A stretch of 45,101 bases of DNA from JACDBE01 sp051002015. Its GTDB lineage: Bacteria; Actinomycetota; Acidimicrobiia; Spongiisociales; UBA5794. Made by a program: the position numbers and the translations under genes. Position 1 is the first letter of the stretch. Every line of letters starts with the position of its first letter. The stretch is taken from the NCBI GenBank assembly GCA_051002015.1, contig JBPCMS010000037.1:1-45101 (forward strand). Direction: 5' to 3'. This document shows positions 15,735 through 24,439 of this stretch, one piece after another. The notes under the pieces are model-generated. The model made no database searches and had not been told where the DNA came from. It saw only the letters and a list, made by a program, of their open reading frames with translations.

Positions 15735-16316
15735 ATGATTCGCAGAACCGGAATGATCATCGCATGGGTCGTTGCCACGATCGCAGCCACCGGCATCGCC
15801 GTAGCTGCGGTGCGCAGCGTCGCCGACCAGGTGGTCGACCAGCCGCCTGTTGCTGCAGCCGCCACCAGCTCATCGTCCGGCTCCTCGGTGACGTCGTCCT
15901 CGAACGGGGGGTCGGTGACCTCGTCCTCGAACGGTGGGTCGGTGACCTCGTCCTCCAACGGCGGCACGGTCACCTCGTCCACAAACGGCGGATCCGTGAC
16001 CTCGTCTTCGAACGGCGGGTCGGTGACCTCGTCCTCGTCGGGCGGGACATCGACCTCCACCACGGAGGCGCCGGCGCCGGTGGCCACCTCCACCGCCACC
16101 TACAACCTGGTGGGCGGCTGGGTCACCATCGCCTACGGCCCCGGCATCGTCGAGCTTGTCAGCGCCGCCCCCAACCCGGGGTTCTCCATCGAGGTCAAGG
16201 AGAGCGGACCCGACCGGGTCGAGGTCGAGTTCGAGAGCGACGAGCACGACTCCGAGTTCCGGGCGGACGAGACCAGCAGCGGCGCCCCTTCGATCGAGAT
16301 CGAAGAGAAGGACTGA
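15735..16316 (+). CDS. Exported protein with tandem Ser/Thr/Gly repeats
   Basis: A 193-residue protein (ATG 15735 has an AAAGGA ribosome site; an in-frame ATG at 15711 would add 8 residues). MIRRTGMIIAWVVATIAATG is a signal-anchor or signal peptide. Residues about 44-105 are a low-complexity linker of at least six SVTSSSNGG-type nonapeptides, encoded by near-identical 27-bp repeats. A compact C-terminal domain follows (TYNLVGGWVTIAYGPGIVEL then an acidic region with VEVEFESDEHDSEF). This domain is short and beta-rich in appearance; I do not recognise its family. The gene is divergent from a two-component system and ends before a strong terminator. It may be a surface sensor or target of that system. 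Confidence 0.8.
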   Translation: MIRRTGMIIAWVVATIAATGIAVAAVRSVADQVVDQPPVAAAATSSSSGSSVTSSSNGGSVTSSSNGGSVTSSSNGGTVTSSTNGGSVTSSSNGGSVTSSSSGGTSTSTTEAPAPVATSTATYNLVGGWVTIAYGPGIVELVSAAPNPGFSIEVKESGPDRVEVEFESDEHDSEFRADETSSGAPSIEIEEKD

Positions 16317-16361
16317 CCGTCCCTTCGCCATCCTCCAGCCCCGACCCCGCAGGGAGCTGGT

Positions 16362-16414
16362 GGGACCGGGCCGGTACCCGCCCTCGTCGGCCAGGTACCG
16401 GCCCGGTCCCTTTT
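16362..16414 (+). terminator. Strong intrinsic terminator
   Basis: A perfect 17-bp inverted repeat, GGGACCGGGCCGGTACC at 16362-16378 and its complement at 16394-16410, with a 15-nt loop and TTTT immediately after. It lies 46 bp downstream of the secreted-protein stop. The surrounding gene-free stretch (16317-16628, 312 bp) otherwise shows nothing I can assign. Confidence 0.85.
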
Positions 16415-16628
16415 CTGGCGCTACCGGCTCGCTGGATGCGCGGTGAGGCCCGGCTGCTGGCTTCGGGGGCCGCCCGGGAGGAACTGCGGCCCACCCCGTT
16501 GCCCGGGTGGTGGTGGCGGTGGGTCGGCTCGAATGGTTGCCCCCGCCGGGTGACCGCCGCTCGGCGGCGCCGGGACCCGTAACCTCGGGCCGAGCGCCGC
16601 ACCGCCGCAATGCCGGGAGAATCGGCCC

Positions 16629-17651
16629 GTGACCAAGAACGCATACCTCACCCGGTCGCTGGGGACCGACCCGCTCACCGTGGAGACCCTCCCGTCGGCG
16701 CTCCGGCACGATCCGACCCCCCTCGACGCCGTCTACATCCGCAACAACCGCGGCGCGGTCGACCGCCAGGGACCCTGGACGATCGAGATTGCCGGTACCA
16801 CCCGGCCCGGCATCCTCGTCCTCTCCGACATCTTCGGGCCGCTGCCCGGCGTGGAGCTCACCGCGGTGCTGCAATGCGCCGGCAATGGCCGCCGCCGGCT
16901 CCCCGAGACCGCTCCGGGTGTGCAATGGGACCTGGGTGGGATGGCCTGTGTCGACTGGTCAGGGGTCCGGGTGGCCGATGTGGTCGCCGCCTGCGGGGGG
17001 CCTGCAGGCGCCCCCTCATATCTCACCACTCTCGGCGGGGACGGCACCGCCGACGATCCGGCCCGGGTGGAGCGCTCGGTTCCTCTGGCAGCCGCCATGG
17101 CCGATGCCATCCTGGCCGACCGGCTCAACGGCGAGCCCATCCCAGACATCCATGGCGGCCCGGTTCGGTTGGTGATGCCCGGCTACTACGCGGTGAACAG
17201 CGTGAAATGGGTCCGCCGCCTCGCTCTCACCGACACCGAGACCGATGCCGCCATCCAGGCGGTGCGATACCGGATGGTGCCGCCCGGGGAGGAGCCGTCA
17301 CCCCGGCACCCCTCGGCGTGGGCGATGAAGCCGGTGGCGATGATCCTCGAGGCGGCGCCGCTGGGTGAAGGCTGGGCCGTGGCCGGGGTCGCCTTCGGCG
17401 ACGGCGGGGCAATCGAGTCCGTCGGCCTCAGCGTCGACGGTTCCACCTGGGTCCCCGCCGAGTTGGGCCCTGCCCTGGGGCCTTTCGGGTGGCGGCGGTT
17501 CCGGGGTGTGGTGGGCAAGCGCGATGGGGCGCCATGGGTGGCGGCCCGCTGCGCCACCGGCGAGGGCGTCCAGCCGCGGCACACGGCGCCCAGTATCGAC
17601 GGCTACGCCATCGACGGCTGGGAAGACCTCGCCCACCGGCTCCAGCCTTAA
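16629..17651 (+). CDS. Sulfite oxidase-family molybdopterin oxidoreductase
   Basis: A 340-residue protein of the sulfite oxidase fold. The molybdenum-ligating cysteine is C83 in VLQCAGNGR, within the block LPGVELTAVLQCAGNGR. Further blocks are WDLGGMACVDWSGVRVADVV (about 99-118), the NGEPIPDIHGGPVRLVMPGY block (about 166-185) and VNSVKWVRRLAL, all typical of the cofactor domain. A C-terminal dimerisation domain includes VAGVAFGDGGAIESVGLSVD. No heme domain and no twin-arginine signal are visible, so it appears cytoplasmic. Sulfite is the likeliest substrate by family, but many bacterial members have others. The start is GTG 16629. It shares dependence on molybdenum cofactor with the cox locus 6 kb away. 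Confidence 0.9.
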   Translation: MTKNAYLTRSLGTDPLTVETLPSALRHDPTPLDAVYIRNNRGAVDRQGPWTIEIAGTTRPGILVLSDIFGPLPGVELTAVLQCAGNGRRRLPETAPGVQWDLGGMACVDWSGVRVADVVAACGGPAGAPSYLTTLGGDGTADDPARVERSVPLAAAMADAILADRLNGEPIPDIHGGPVRLVMPGYYAVNSVKWVRRLALTDTETDAAIQAVRYRMVPPGEEPSPRHPSAWAMKPVAMILEAAPLGEGWAVAGVAFGDGGAIESVGLSVDGSTWVPAELGPALGPFGWRRFRGVVGKRDGAPWVAARCATGEGVQPRHTAPSIDGYAIDGWEDLAHRLQP

Positions 17652-17694
17652 GAGACTGCCAAAAGATGGCTCGGGCAGGGGGCGACGCTCGCCA

Positions 17695-17804
17695 AACATC
17701 AGCGGATCGCGTGTCATGACGGCACGTCACGACCTTAGGTTGGTGGTTCTCCCCGAACTTCAGCGGATTAGGCATCGCCAGGGGTACGCAGAACCTCAGG
17801 TTCG
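17695..17804 (+). repeat. Dispersed repeat cluster D: one type-I and one type-II unit
   Basis: Unit 1 (17695-17741) is a diverged type I: AACATCAGCGGATCGCGTGT, a weakened core and ACCTTAGGTT. After a 13-bp spacer, unit 2 (17755-17804) is type II: GAACTTCAGCGGATTAGGC, then ATCGCCAGGGGTACGC, then AGAACCTCAGGTTCG. The cluster fills most of the 185-bp gap between convergent genes (sulfite-oxidase-like and lon). Confidence 0.88.
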
Positions 17805-17836
17805 AGAGATGCCGGCCGGATCGGCTGCGAGAGGTG

Positions 17837-20182
17837 TCAGGCGGCGTTCTGCGCCTGGTCGAGTGCACCCGCCGGCTCGAGGGCGATCTCCAGCACCTGG
17901 CGCACGTCGTCGAGCACGTCGATCTCCAGCTCGGCGCGGACATCCTCGGGGAGGTCGTCGAGATCGTTGGCGTTCCTGGCGGGCAGGATCACCCGGGTCA
18001 AACCCGCCCGGTGGGCGGCGAGCAGCTTCTGCTTCACCCCACCGATGGGGAGCACCCGGCCCTGGAGGGTGACCTCGCCGGTCATCCCCACCGAGTCCTT
18101 CACCTTGCGCCCGGTGAGCAGACTCACCAGCGCCGTGGTCATGGCGATCCCGGCCGAGGGTCCGTCCTTGGGGATGGCCCCGGCGGGGACGTGGAGGTGG
18201 AACCTGCGCTCGAACAGGCTGGGGTCGATCCCCAGCTCGGAGGCGTGCGACCGCACAAAGGACAGGGCGATCTGGGCCGACTCCTTCATGACCTCGCCGA
18301 GCTGACCGGTCAGGTTGAGGCCAGGCTCCCCATCCATTGCGGTGGCCTCGATGAACAGGACGTCGCCACCGGCTCCGGTCACCGCCAGCCCGGTGGCGAC
18401 ACCGGGGACCTGGGTGCGGTCGGCGGCGTCATCGTGGTGGACCGGCGGATGCCCGAGCAGGTCGTACAGGTCGTCCGGCCCGATCTCGACCGGTGCCGCC
18501 GCCCCGTCGGCGGCGATTCGGGTGACCACCTTGCGCACCAGCTTGCCCAGCTGGCGCTCCAGGCTGCGCACCCCGGCCTCCCTGGTGTAGCCGTCGATGA
18601 CGGCGGCCAGCGCCGCATCGCTGATGACCAGCTCGTCCTGGCTGAGCCCGGCCCGCTCGATCTGACGATCGAGCAGGTGCTGGCGGGCGATGGCCAGCTT
18701 CTCACGGTCGGTGTAGCCGTCGAGCCTGATCATCTCGGTGCGGTCGAGCAGCGGCGCCGGGATGGTGTCGAGCATGTTGGCCGTCGCCACGAAGATCACG
18801 TCGGACAGGTCGAGGTCGACCTCCAGGTAGTGGTCGCGGAAGGTGTGGTTCTGGGCGGGATCGAGGACCTCGAGCAGGGCGGACGACGGATCTCCCCGCC
18901 AGTCGGCCCCGACCTTGTCCATCTCGTCGAGCAGGAACACCGGGTTCATCGAACCGGCGTCGATCAGGGCACGGGCCACCCGGCCCGGCCTGGCCCCGAC
19001 GTAGGTGCGTCTGTGGCCGCGGATCTCCGCCTCGTCCCGGATCCCGCCGAGGGCGACCCTCACGAAGGTACGGCCAAGGGCGCGGGCCACCGACTCGCCC
19101 AGTGAGGTCTTGCCGACGCCGGGAGGGCCAACCAGGAGCAGGATGACCCCACCCCGCCTGCCCTCCTCGGAGGCGGTCAGCCCCCGCTCGGCGCGCAGCT
19201 TGCGCACCGCGAGGTGCTCGACGATGCGGTCCTTGACGTCGTCGAGCCCCGTGTGGTCGGCGTCGAGCACCGTCCTGGCGTTGACCAGGTCGAGGTTGTC
19301 GTCGGTGTGGCTGCTCCACGGGATCTCGAAGATGGTGTCGAGCCAGGTGCGCACCCAGCTGTGCTCTGGACTCTGCTCGGACATGCGCTCGAGCCGGTCG
19401 ATCTCTCGCCTCACCGCCTCGTGCACCTTGTCGGGGAGCTCGGCCTCGGCCAGCTTGGTGCGGTACTCGCCGGCGACGTCGTCGCTGCCCTCGCCCAGCT
19501 CGTTGCGGATCGACTCGAGCTGCTGGCGGAGCAGGTACTCGCGCTGGCTCTTGTCGATGCGGCCGGCGGCGTCCTGGCGGATCTTGGTGCGTAGCTGCAT
19601 CTCGGCCAAGGTCTGGTCCATCCATCCGAGGACCTTGTCGAGCCGCTCGGCCACGTCGATGGTCTCCAGGACCTCGATCTTCTGTTCAAGGCTGAGCTCG
19701 GGGGCGTAGACGACGAGGTCGGCGAGCTGCCCCGGGTCGTCTACGTCGAGGATGCGCTCGGCGACGGGCCCGATGCCCCGTAGCTGCATGATCTCGGCGA
19801 CGACGGCGCGGAACTCGGCCATCTTCTCGATGATGACGGGATCGGTGGTGTCGGTGAGCGGTTCGACCTCCTCGGCCTCCACCCAGAGGACCCCATTGTC
19901 GCCGCTCGACCCCGCCCCGATCCTGGCCCGGCCCACGCCGGCGATGAGGGCGGTGACTCCCTGATCGCGGGTGACCTCCTGGACGGTGACGATGGTGCCA
20001 ACCGGGGAGTAGCGCCCGTCGGTGCGGGGGATCATCACCAGCCGCCCCCCGGTCGATTCGGCGGCGGCGAGTGCGTTCTTGGCTTCGGCCGACTCGATGG
20101 AGACCGAGACGACCATGTTGGGGAACACCACGCCGCTGCGGAGCGGCAGCACAGGGAGGGTCTGGGTGAGGGTGTCGGCCAC
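17837..20182 (-). CDS. lon: ATP-dependent protease Lon (LonA)
   Basis: A 781-residue LonA protease. The N-terminal substrate-binding domain starts LPVLPLRSGVVFPNMV. The AAA+ module has Walker A GPPGVGKTSLG and the Walker B region with VFLLDEMDKVG. The serine peptidase domain has GPSAGIAM and GGVKQK, whose Ser and second Lys are 43 residues apart (S686 and K729 counted from the longer form), exactly as in known Lon dyads. It degrades misfolded and regulatory proteins in the cytoplasm. A GTG at 20212 would add 10 residues, but the GTG at 20182 has a GAAAGGA ribosome site 6 bp upstream and is preferred. I looked for a HAIR- or CIRCE-type heat-shock operator upstream and did not find one. Confidence 0.96.
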   Translation of the reverse strand: MADTLTQTLPVLPLRSGVVFPNMVVSVSIESAEAKNALAAAESTGGRLVMIPRTDGRYSPVGTIVTVQEVTRDQGVTALIAGVGRARIGAGSSGDNGVLWVEAEEVEPLTDTTDPVIIEKMAEFRAVVAEIMQLRGIGPVAERILDVDDPGQLADLVVYAPELSLEQKIEVLETIDVAERLDKVLGWMDQTLAEMQLRTKIRQDAAGRIDKSQREYLLRQQLESIRNELGEGSDDVAGEYRTKLAEAELPDKVHEAVRREIDRLERMSEQSPEHSWVRTWLDTIFEIPWSSHTDDNLDLVNARTVLDADHTGLDDVKDRIVEHLAVRKLRAERGLTASEEGRRGGVILLLVGPPGVGKTSLGESVARALGRTFVRVALGGIRDEAEIRGHRRTYVGARPGRVARALIDAGSMNPVFLLDEMDKVGADWRGDPSSALLEVLDPAQNHTFRDHYLEVDLDLSDVIFVATANMLDTIPAPLLDRTEMIRLDGYTDREKLAIARQHLLDRQIERAGLSQDELVISDAALAAVIDGYTREAGVRSLERQLGKLVRKVVTRIAADGAAAPVEIGPDDLYDLLGHPPVHHDDAADRTQVPGVATGLAVTGAGGDVLFIEATAMDGEPGLNLTGQLGEVMKESAQIALSFVRSHASELGIDPSLFERRFHLHVPAGAIPKDGPSAGIAMTTALVSLLTGRKVKDSVGMTGEVTLQGRVLPIGGVKQKLLAAHRAGLTRVILPARNANDLDDLPEDVRAELEIDVLDDVRQVLEIALEPAGALDQAQNAA

Positions 20183-20382
20183 GCTGGTCCTTTCGGAGGA
20201 AAGCTTGGCCACTGTAACGCTGTAATCCTCCTGGTCATTCCTGAGGCGTGAAGAAATCTACAAGAGAGACACTCAGATGCTCCGAAGTGGCACGTCCGGC
20301 GCCGCTCGCCCGTCTTGCGTTTGGGCGGAACGGCTTTCCCGGCTCTTGCCGGGCCCGCGAAGGACCGCCGCCATCGACGGCG

Positions 20383-20739
20383 CTATCCCTCCACGACCAC
20401 CTGGCCCGACATCGACGGATGGATGGCGCAGAAGAACGGATAGGTGCCAGGCTCGGCCGGCGCGGTGAAGCTGCTCTCGGCTCCGGAGGCGATCGGCCCG
20501 GTGTCGAAAAGACCGTCGGCCGAGGTGACGGTGTGGCTGGCCCCGTCCTGGTTGACCGCAGCCACCGACGCACCCGCCGCCGCCGTCACCGCGCCGAAGG
20601 CGAAGTCGTCGATGACCAGCCGGGCGTCGGCGGCTCCGGTCGAAGACACCGCGGCCGGATCGGCGGGGCGGGCCAAGGCGACGGCGGTGGCGGTGGCGGC
20701 GGCCAGGCAGATGACGAGGGTGGGGGTGACGCGACGCAC
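20383..20739 (-). CDS. Exported cupredoxin (plastocyanin-like)
   Basis: A 118-residue protein. The first ~24 residues (MRRVTPTLVICLAAATATAV) form a signal peptide. The mature part is a single cupredoxin domain with all type-1 copper ligands: H69 in GASHTV, C104, H107 and M110 in FFCAIHPSM. It should be an extracytoplasmic electron carrier. It lies 12 bp downstream of a polytopic membrane protein with several conserved histidines, so the two may pass electrons to each other. Only one copper domain is present, and no oxidase gene is nearby. Confidence 0.9.
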   Translation of the reverse strand: MRRVTPTLVICLAAATATAVALARPADPAAVSSTGAADARLVIDDFAFGAVTAAAGASVAAVNQDGASHTVTSADGLFDTGPIASGAESSFTAPAEPGTYPFFCAIHPSMSGQVVVEG

Positions 20740-20751
20740 GAAGGCTCCTGG

Positions 20752-21372
20752 CTAGAGACCGGGGAACCCGGTGGTGGAGAAGTACCAGAGGGAGGAGGTG
20801 AGCCAGATCCCGGTGAGCAGGGCGACCAGCGATCCCCCGACCACCGGGAGCGCCCAACCGGGCAGCCGGTCCGAGCGGAGGACGAGCAGCTTGGTGGCGA
20901 AGGCCCCGTAGAAGGCGCACCCGAGGATCGAATGGGTGATCACCCTGGCGTCGCTGTCCTGGAAGCCGAGCGACCACAGGCAGTGGTAGGCGACGGGCAG
21001 GGTGAGCAGGAAGGCGCTGGTGCCCGACCAGCGGTGGAAGGTGGCCAGCCCGGCCGGTGCCGGTCCCACCCAGGGGAGCCGCCCCCACATCCACAACGCC
21101 GAGGTCAGCTGGGACAGGGCGAACACGAAGGCACCGGTGGCCAGCCATGCCTTCATCGAGATCACCGTGGGGAAGCCGAAGTCGACGATGGCCTGACCCG
21201 TCGGTGCGTGGAGCCGACCGTAGGCGCCGACCGTCAGCGAGACGGCGCCGCCGACGACGGCGGCAACCAGCAGGGGACGGATCGAGGTCGCACCGGGGCG
21301 GTGCACCGGCGACGGTCCGTCGATCGGGGCCGGTGCGGTCACGGCTGTGACGGGGCGGTGGTCGGCCGGCAT
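20752..21372 (-). CDS. Polytopic membrane protein, DUF6529-like, possibly heme-binding
   Basis: A 206-residue protein with about five membrane helices, resembling DUF6529. Histidines sit in or near helices at TFHRWSGTSAF, LPVAYHCLWSLGF and VITHSILGCAFYGAF; this spacing recalls b-type heme proteins such as ferric-reductase-like or b561 families, but heme binding is inferred. The start is ATG 21372, whose frame remains open upstream only as antisense of other frames. It overlaps the upstream regulator fragment by 34 bp and is followed after 12 bp by a cupredoxin gene, suggesting a small membrane electron-transfer unit. Confidence 0.75.
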   Translation of the reverse strand: MPADHRPVTAVTAPAPIDGPSPVHRPGATSIRPLLVAAVVGGAVSLTVGAYGRLHAPTGQAIVDFGFPTVISMKAWLATGAFVFALSQLTSALWMWGRLPWVGPAPAGLATFHRWSGTSAFLLTLPVAYHCLWSLGFQDSDARVITHSILGCAFYGAFATKLLVLRSDRLPGWALPVVGGSLVALLTGIWLTSSLWYFSTTGFPGL

Positions 21373-21620
21373 CCGGCCACCATGCCGGGCGACCCGGTCA
21401 GGCCGCCGTCCGGCCGCGGCCAGTGCAGCCCCACCGGGCTCTCCCGGTCGTGGACGAGGCGGGTCAGCCATTTGGCCGTGCTGATCACGTCGACCGGCAC
21501 CACCCGGTCTCGGCGCATCGCCAGCACCACGAGCACCCGGCGCTGCCTGCGGGAGAGGAGCTCGACAGAGGCGCCGTCGTCGTCGATCAGGTCGACGGGT
21601 CCGAGTGATCCGATCTGCAT
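21339..21620 (-). pseudogene. Truncated SARP-type transcriptional regulator, N-terminal fragment
   Basis: A 93-codon frame. Residues 1-47 (SLGPVDLIDDDGASVELLSR, then RQRRVLVVLAMRRDRVVP and VDVI) match the first half of the OmpR-like winged helix that opens SARP/BTAD regulators. The expected continuation with an LWGDxPP-type segment and a recognition helix is missing; instead the sequence becomes unrelated (STAKWLTRLVHDRESPVG). No BTAD domain follows. It therefore looks like a decayed regulator whose remnant still precedes, and overlaps by 34 bp, the membrane protein gene. A functional small protein cannot be ruled out. Confidence 0.55.
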
Positions 21621-21694
21621 CCCCCGAGTATCGTCTGTCGCCTCGCAACTTGCCCTGGTTCGAGGGATGCAGCAGTCGGTAGCCTGACCGTCTC

Positions 21695-24241
21695 ATGGCG
21701 ACCACGATCCCGGAACGACCCACGCTCGACGGTCTCGAAGCCGCATGGTCGACCCGGTGGGAGACCGACGGGGTGTACCGGTTCGACCGGTCCCGGCCCC
21801 GCTCCGCCGTGTTCTCCATCGACACGCCCCCGCCGACGGTCAGCGGCTCGCTCCACGTCGGCCACGTATTCTCGTACACCCATACCGACGTGATCGCCCG
21901 CTACCGGCGGATGCGGGGTGACGAGGTGTTCTACCCGATGGGGTGGGACGACAACGGGCTGCCCACCGAGCGCAGGGTGCAGAACCGATACGGGGTTCGC
22001 TGCGACCCCTCGCTGCCCTACCAGCCGGGGCTCGCCGCCCCCGACCAGCCGTTCGAACCGCCCCTGGCGGTGAGCAGGCGCAACTTCGTCGAGCTGTGCC
22101 ATCGCCTCACCGCCGAGGACGAGGCCGTCTACGAGGAGCTGTGGCGGTTTCTGGGGCTGTCGGTCGACTGGAGGCACGACTACGCCACCATCGACGACCG
22201 GTCGCAGCGGACGGCGCAGCGAGCGTTCCTCCATAACCTGGCCCGGGGCGAGGCCTACCAGCAGGACGCCCCCGTGCTCTGGGACATCGACTTCGGGACC
22301 GCCGTCGCCCAGGCCGAGCTGGAGGACCGGGAGCGCCCAGGCGCCCTCCACCGGCTGCGCTTTGTGGGGCCCGGAGGCACGGTGGAGGTGGAGAGCACCA
22401 GACCCGAGCTGGTGGTGGCCTGCGTTGCCCTGGTGATCCATCCCCACCACGGGCGGGCCGGCGATCTGGTGGGAGCCACGGTGCGGACCCCCCTGTTCGG
22501 GATCGAGGTCCCGGTGCTGGCCCACCAGCTCGCCGATCCCGACAAGGGGACCGGGATCGCCATGGTGTGCACCTTCGGCGACACCACGGACGTGGTCTGG
22601 TGGCGCGAGCTCCGTCTCCCCACCAGGGGGGTGCTGGGGCGTGACGGCCGTTTCCTCGACGAGACGCCGTCATGGCTCACCGGCGACGTCGCCGTCGCCT
22701 CCTACCGGGAGCTGGCGGGCAAGACCGTGGCCCAGGGACGGCGCACCATCGTCGAGCTGCTGACCGCCTCGGGGGAGATGGCCCCCGACCCGACACCGAT
22801 CACCCACCCGGTCAAGTTCTACGAGAAGGGGGATCGCCCCCTCGAGATCGTCACCAGCCGGCAGTGGTACCTGCGCAACGGCGGACGAGATCCCGATCTG
22901 CGGGCGAGGCTGAGGGAGCGGGGCCAGGAGCTGCGGTGGGTTCCGGACTACATGAGGGTCCGCTACCAGCACTGGGTGGACGGGCTCGCCGGCGACTGGC
23001 TGATCTCCCGGCAACGGTTCTTCGGCGTCCCCTTCCCGGTGTGGTACCCGGTTGGCGACGACGGGCTGCCGGACCATTCCCGGCCCATCGTCCCCGACGA
23101 GGCGGACCTGCCCGTCGATCCATCGTCGCAGGCTCCCTCCGGCTACGACGAGGCGCAGCGGGGGAGACCGGGCGGTTTCGTCGGCGACCCGGACGTGATG
23201 GACACCTGGGCGACATCGTCGCTGTCGCCCCAGATCGCCACCGGGTGGGGGGAGGACCCCGAGCTGTTCGCCGCGACCTTCCCGATGGACCTCCGACCCC
23301 AGGCCCACGAGATCATCCGCACCTGGCTGTTCGCCTCCGTGGTCAGGGCCCATCTCGAGCACGACGCCCTCCCTTGGCGGATGGCGGCGATCTCGGGGTG
23401 GATCATGGATCCCGACCGCAAGAAGATGTCGAAGTCGAAGGGCAACGCCGTCACCCCGATGGCGCTGCTCCACCGGCACGGCTCCGACGGGGTGCGGTAC
23501 TGGGCGGCCCGGGGCCGGTCGGGGAGCGACACCATCTTCGACGAGGGCCAGATGAAGGTGGGGAGGCGGCTGGCGATCAAGCTGCTCAACGCCTCCCGGT
23601 TCGTGCTCGGGCTGGGCGATCCCGAGGAGGTGGAGGCGCCGGTCGCCGAGGCCATGGACCGGGCGATGCTGACCAGGATGGCGGGCACGGTCGAGGCATG
23701 CACCGAGGCGCTCGAAGGGTTCGACTACGCCAGGGCGCTGGACCGGGCCGAGACCGACTTCTGGTGGTGGACCGACAACTACCTCGAGCTGGTGAAGGGC
23801 CGTGCCTACGAGTCGGGGCGGGCGGCGCAGTCGGCCCGCAGCGCCCTGCGTTCGGCCCTCTCGACATTCCTCCGGCTGTTTGCCCCGTTCCTGCCGTTCG
23901 TCACCGAGGAGGTGTGGTCGTGGTGGCAGGAGGGTTCGATCCACCGCGCCCCATGGCCGGGGACGGCATCGCTCCCCGACGACGGGGATGTCGGAGCCCT
24001 CGAGGCGGTGGCGTCGCTGCTCGCCGAGGTGCGCCGGGTCAAGACCGAGGCCGCGGTGTCGATGCGGGCCCCGGTCGAGCGGTTGATGGTGAGCGATACC
24101 GCCACCCAATTGGACCGGGTCGCCCCCGGTCTCGGCGACCTCGCCCGAGCCGCCAACGTCGCCGCGGTCACGGTGGCCGAGATCGTGGTGACCGAGGCCG
24201 ACGGGCGGACGGTGGATGTGGTGCTGGCCCCGACCCGGTGA
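21695..24241 (+). CDS. valS: Valine--tRNA ligase
   Basis: An 848-residue class I synthetase. The HIGH-type motif is HVGH (54-57) in PPTVSGSLHVGHVFSYTHTD, followed by YPMGWDDNGLPTERRVQNRY, a typical ValRS block. The editing (CP1) domain spans roughly residues 210-380. KKMSKSKGNAV (near residue 576) binds ATP. The anticodon-binding domain contains WWTDNYLELVKGRAY. It attaches valine to tRNA-Val in the cytoplasm. Length and block order fit the actinobacterial ValRS type, in which the C-terminal coiled-coil arm is reduced. The start is ATG 21695. No T-box or other leader element is visible in the short upstream gap. Confidence 0.95.
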   Translation: MATTIPERPTLDGLEAAWSTRWETDGVYRFDRSRPRSAVFSIDTPPPTVSGSLHVGHVFSYTHTDVIARYRRMRGDEVFYPMGWDDNGLPTERRVQNRYGVRCDPSLPYQPGLAAPDQPFEPPLAVSRRNFVELCHRLTAEDEAVYEELWRFLGLSVDWRHDYATIDDRSQRTAQRAFLHNLARGEAYQQDAPVLWDIDFGTAVAQAELEDRERPGALHRLRFVGPGGTVEVESTRPELVVACVALVIHPHHGRAGDLVGATVRTPLFGIEVPVLAHQLADPDKGTGIAMVCTFGDTTDVVWWRELRLPTRGVLGRDGRFLDETPSWLTGDVAVASYRELAGKTVAQGRRTIVELLTASGEMAPDPTPITHPVKFYEKGDRPLEIVTSRQWYLRNGGRDPDLRARLRERGQELRWVPDYMRVRYQHWVDGLAGDWLISRQRFFGVPFPVWYPVGDDGLPDHSRPIVPDEADLPVDPSSQAPSGYDEAQRGRPGGFVGDPDVMDTWATSSLSPQIATGWGEDPELFAATFPMDLRPQAHEIIRTWLFASVVRAHLEHDALPWRMAAISGWIMDPDRKKMSKSKGNAVTPMALLHRHGSDGVRYWAARGRSGSDTIFDEGQMKVGRRLAIKLLNASRFVLGLGDPEEVEAPVAEAMDRAMLTRMAGTVEACTEALEGFDYARALDRAETDFWWWTDNYLELVKGRAYESGRAAQSARSALRSALSTFLRLFAPFLPFVTEEVWSWWQEGSIHRAPWPGTASLPDDGDVGALEAVASLLAEVRRVKTEAAVSMRAPVERLMVSDTATQLDRVAPGLGDLARAANVAAVTVAEIVVTEADGRTVDVVLAPTR

Positions 24242-24275
24242 CCCCTCCCCGGATCTTGTCACACCCGGTTGGTAG

Positions 24276-24410
24276 CTTGCGGTTCAACCGACAGAGGAGG
24301 TTCCACCACCGTCCACAGCAAAGGCGGCCACCGTCGAGGGGTACCTTGCCGAGCTGTTCGAGGACCGCTGGGGGGCCATCGCATCGCAGCCGATGTATGC
24401 AAACCCGTAA
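24276..24410 (+). other. Possible short reading frame or gene remnant
   Basis: A stop-free stretch between TAG 24273-24275 and TAA 24408-24410. Its end reads KAATVEGYLAELFEDRWGAI then ASQPMYANP, with amino-acid use that looks coding. A good ribosome site (GAGGAGG, 24294-24300) precedes it, but the first codons after it include no ATG, GTG or TTG in frame. It may be a decayed gene or the 3' end of one. I do not recognise the sequence. Confidence 0.3.
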
Positions 24411-24439
24411 GCTCGTCCGTCACCTGACAAGGAGACGAT

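Noticed and set aside
14960..16582. A 540-codon plus-strand frame across the response regulator and secreted protein
   Set aside because: Runs antisense to the regulator and out of phase with the secreted protein, with low-complexity composition.
20183..20382. HspR (HAIR) or CIRCE operator upstream of lon
   Set aside because: Checked for the inverted motifs; only short unconvincing matches.
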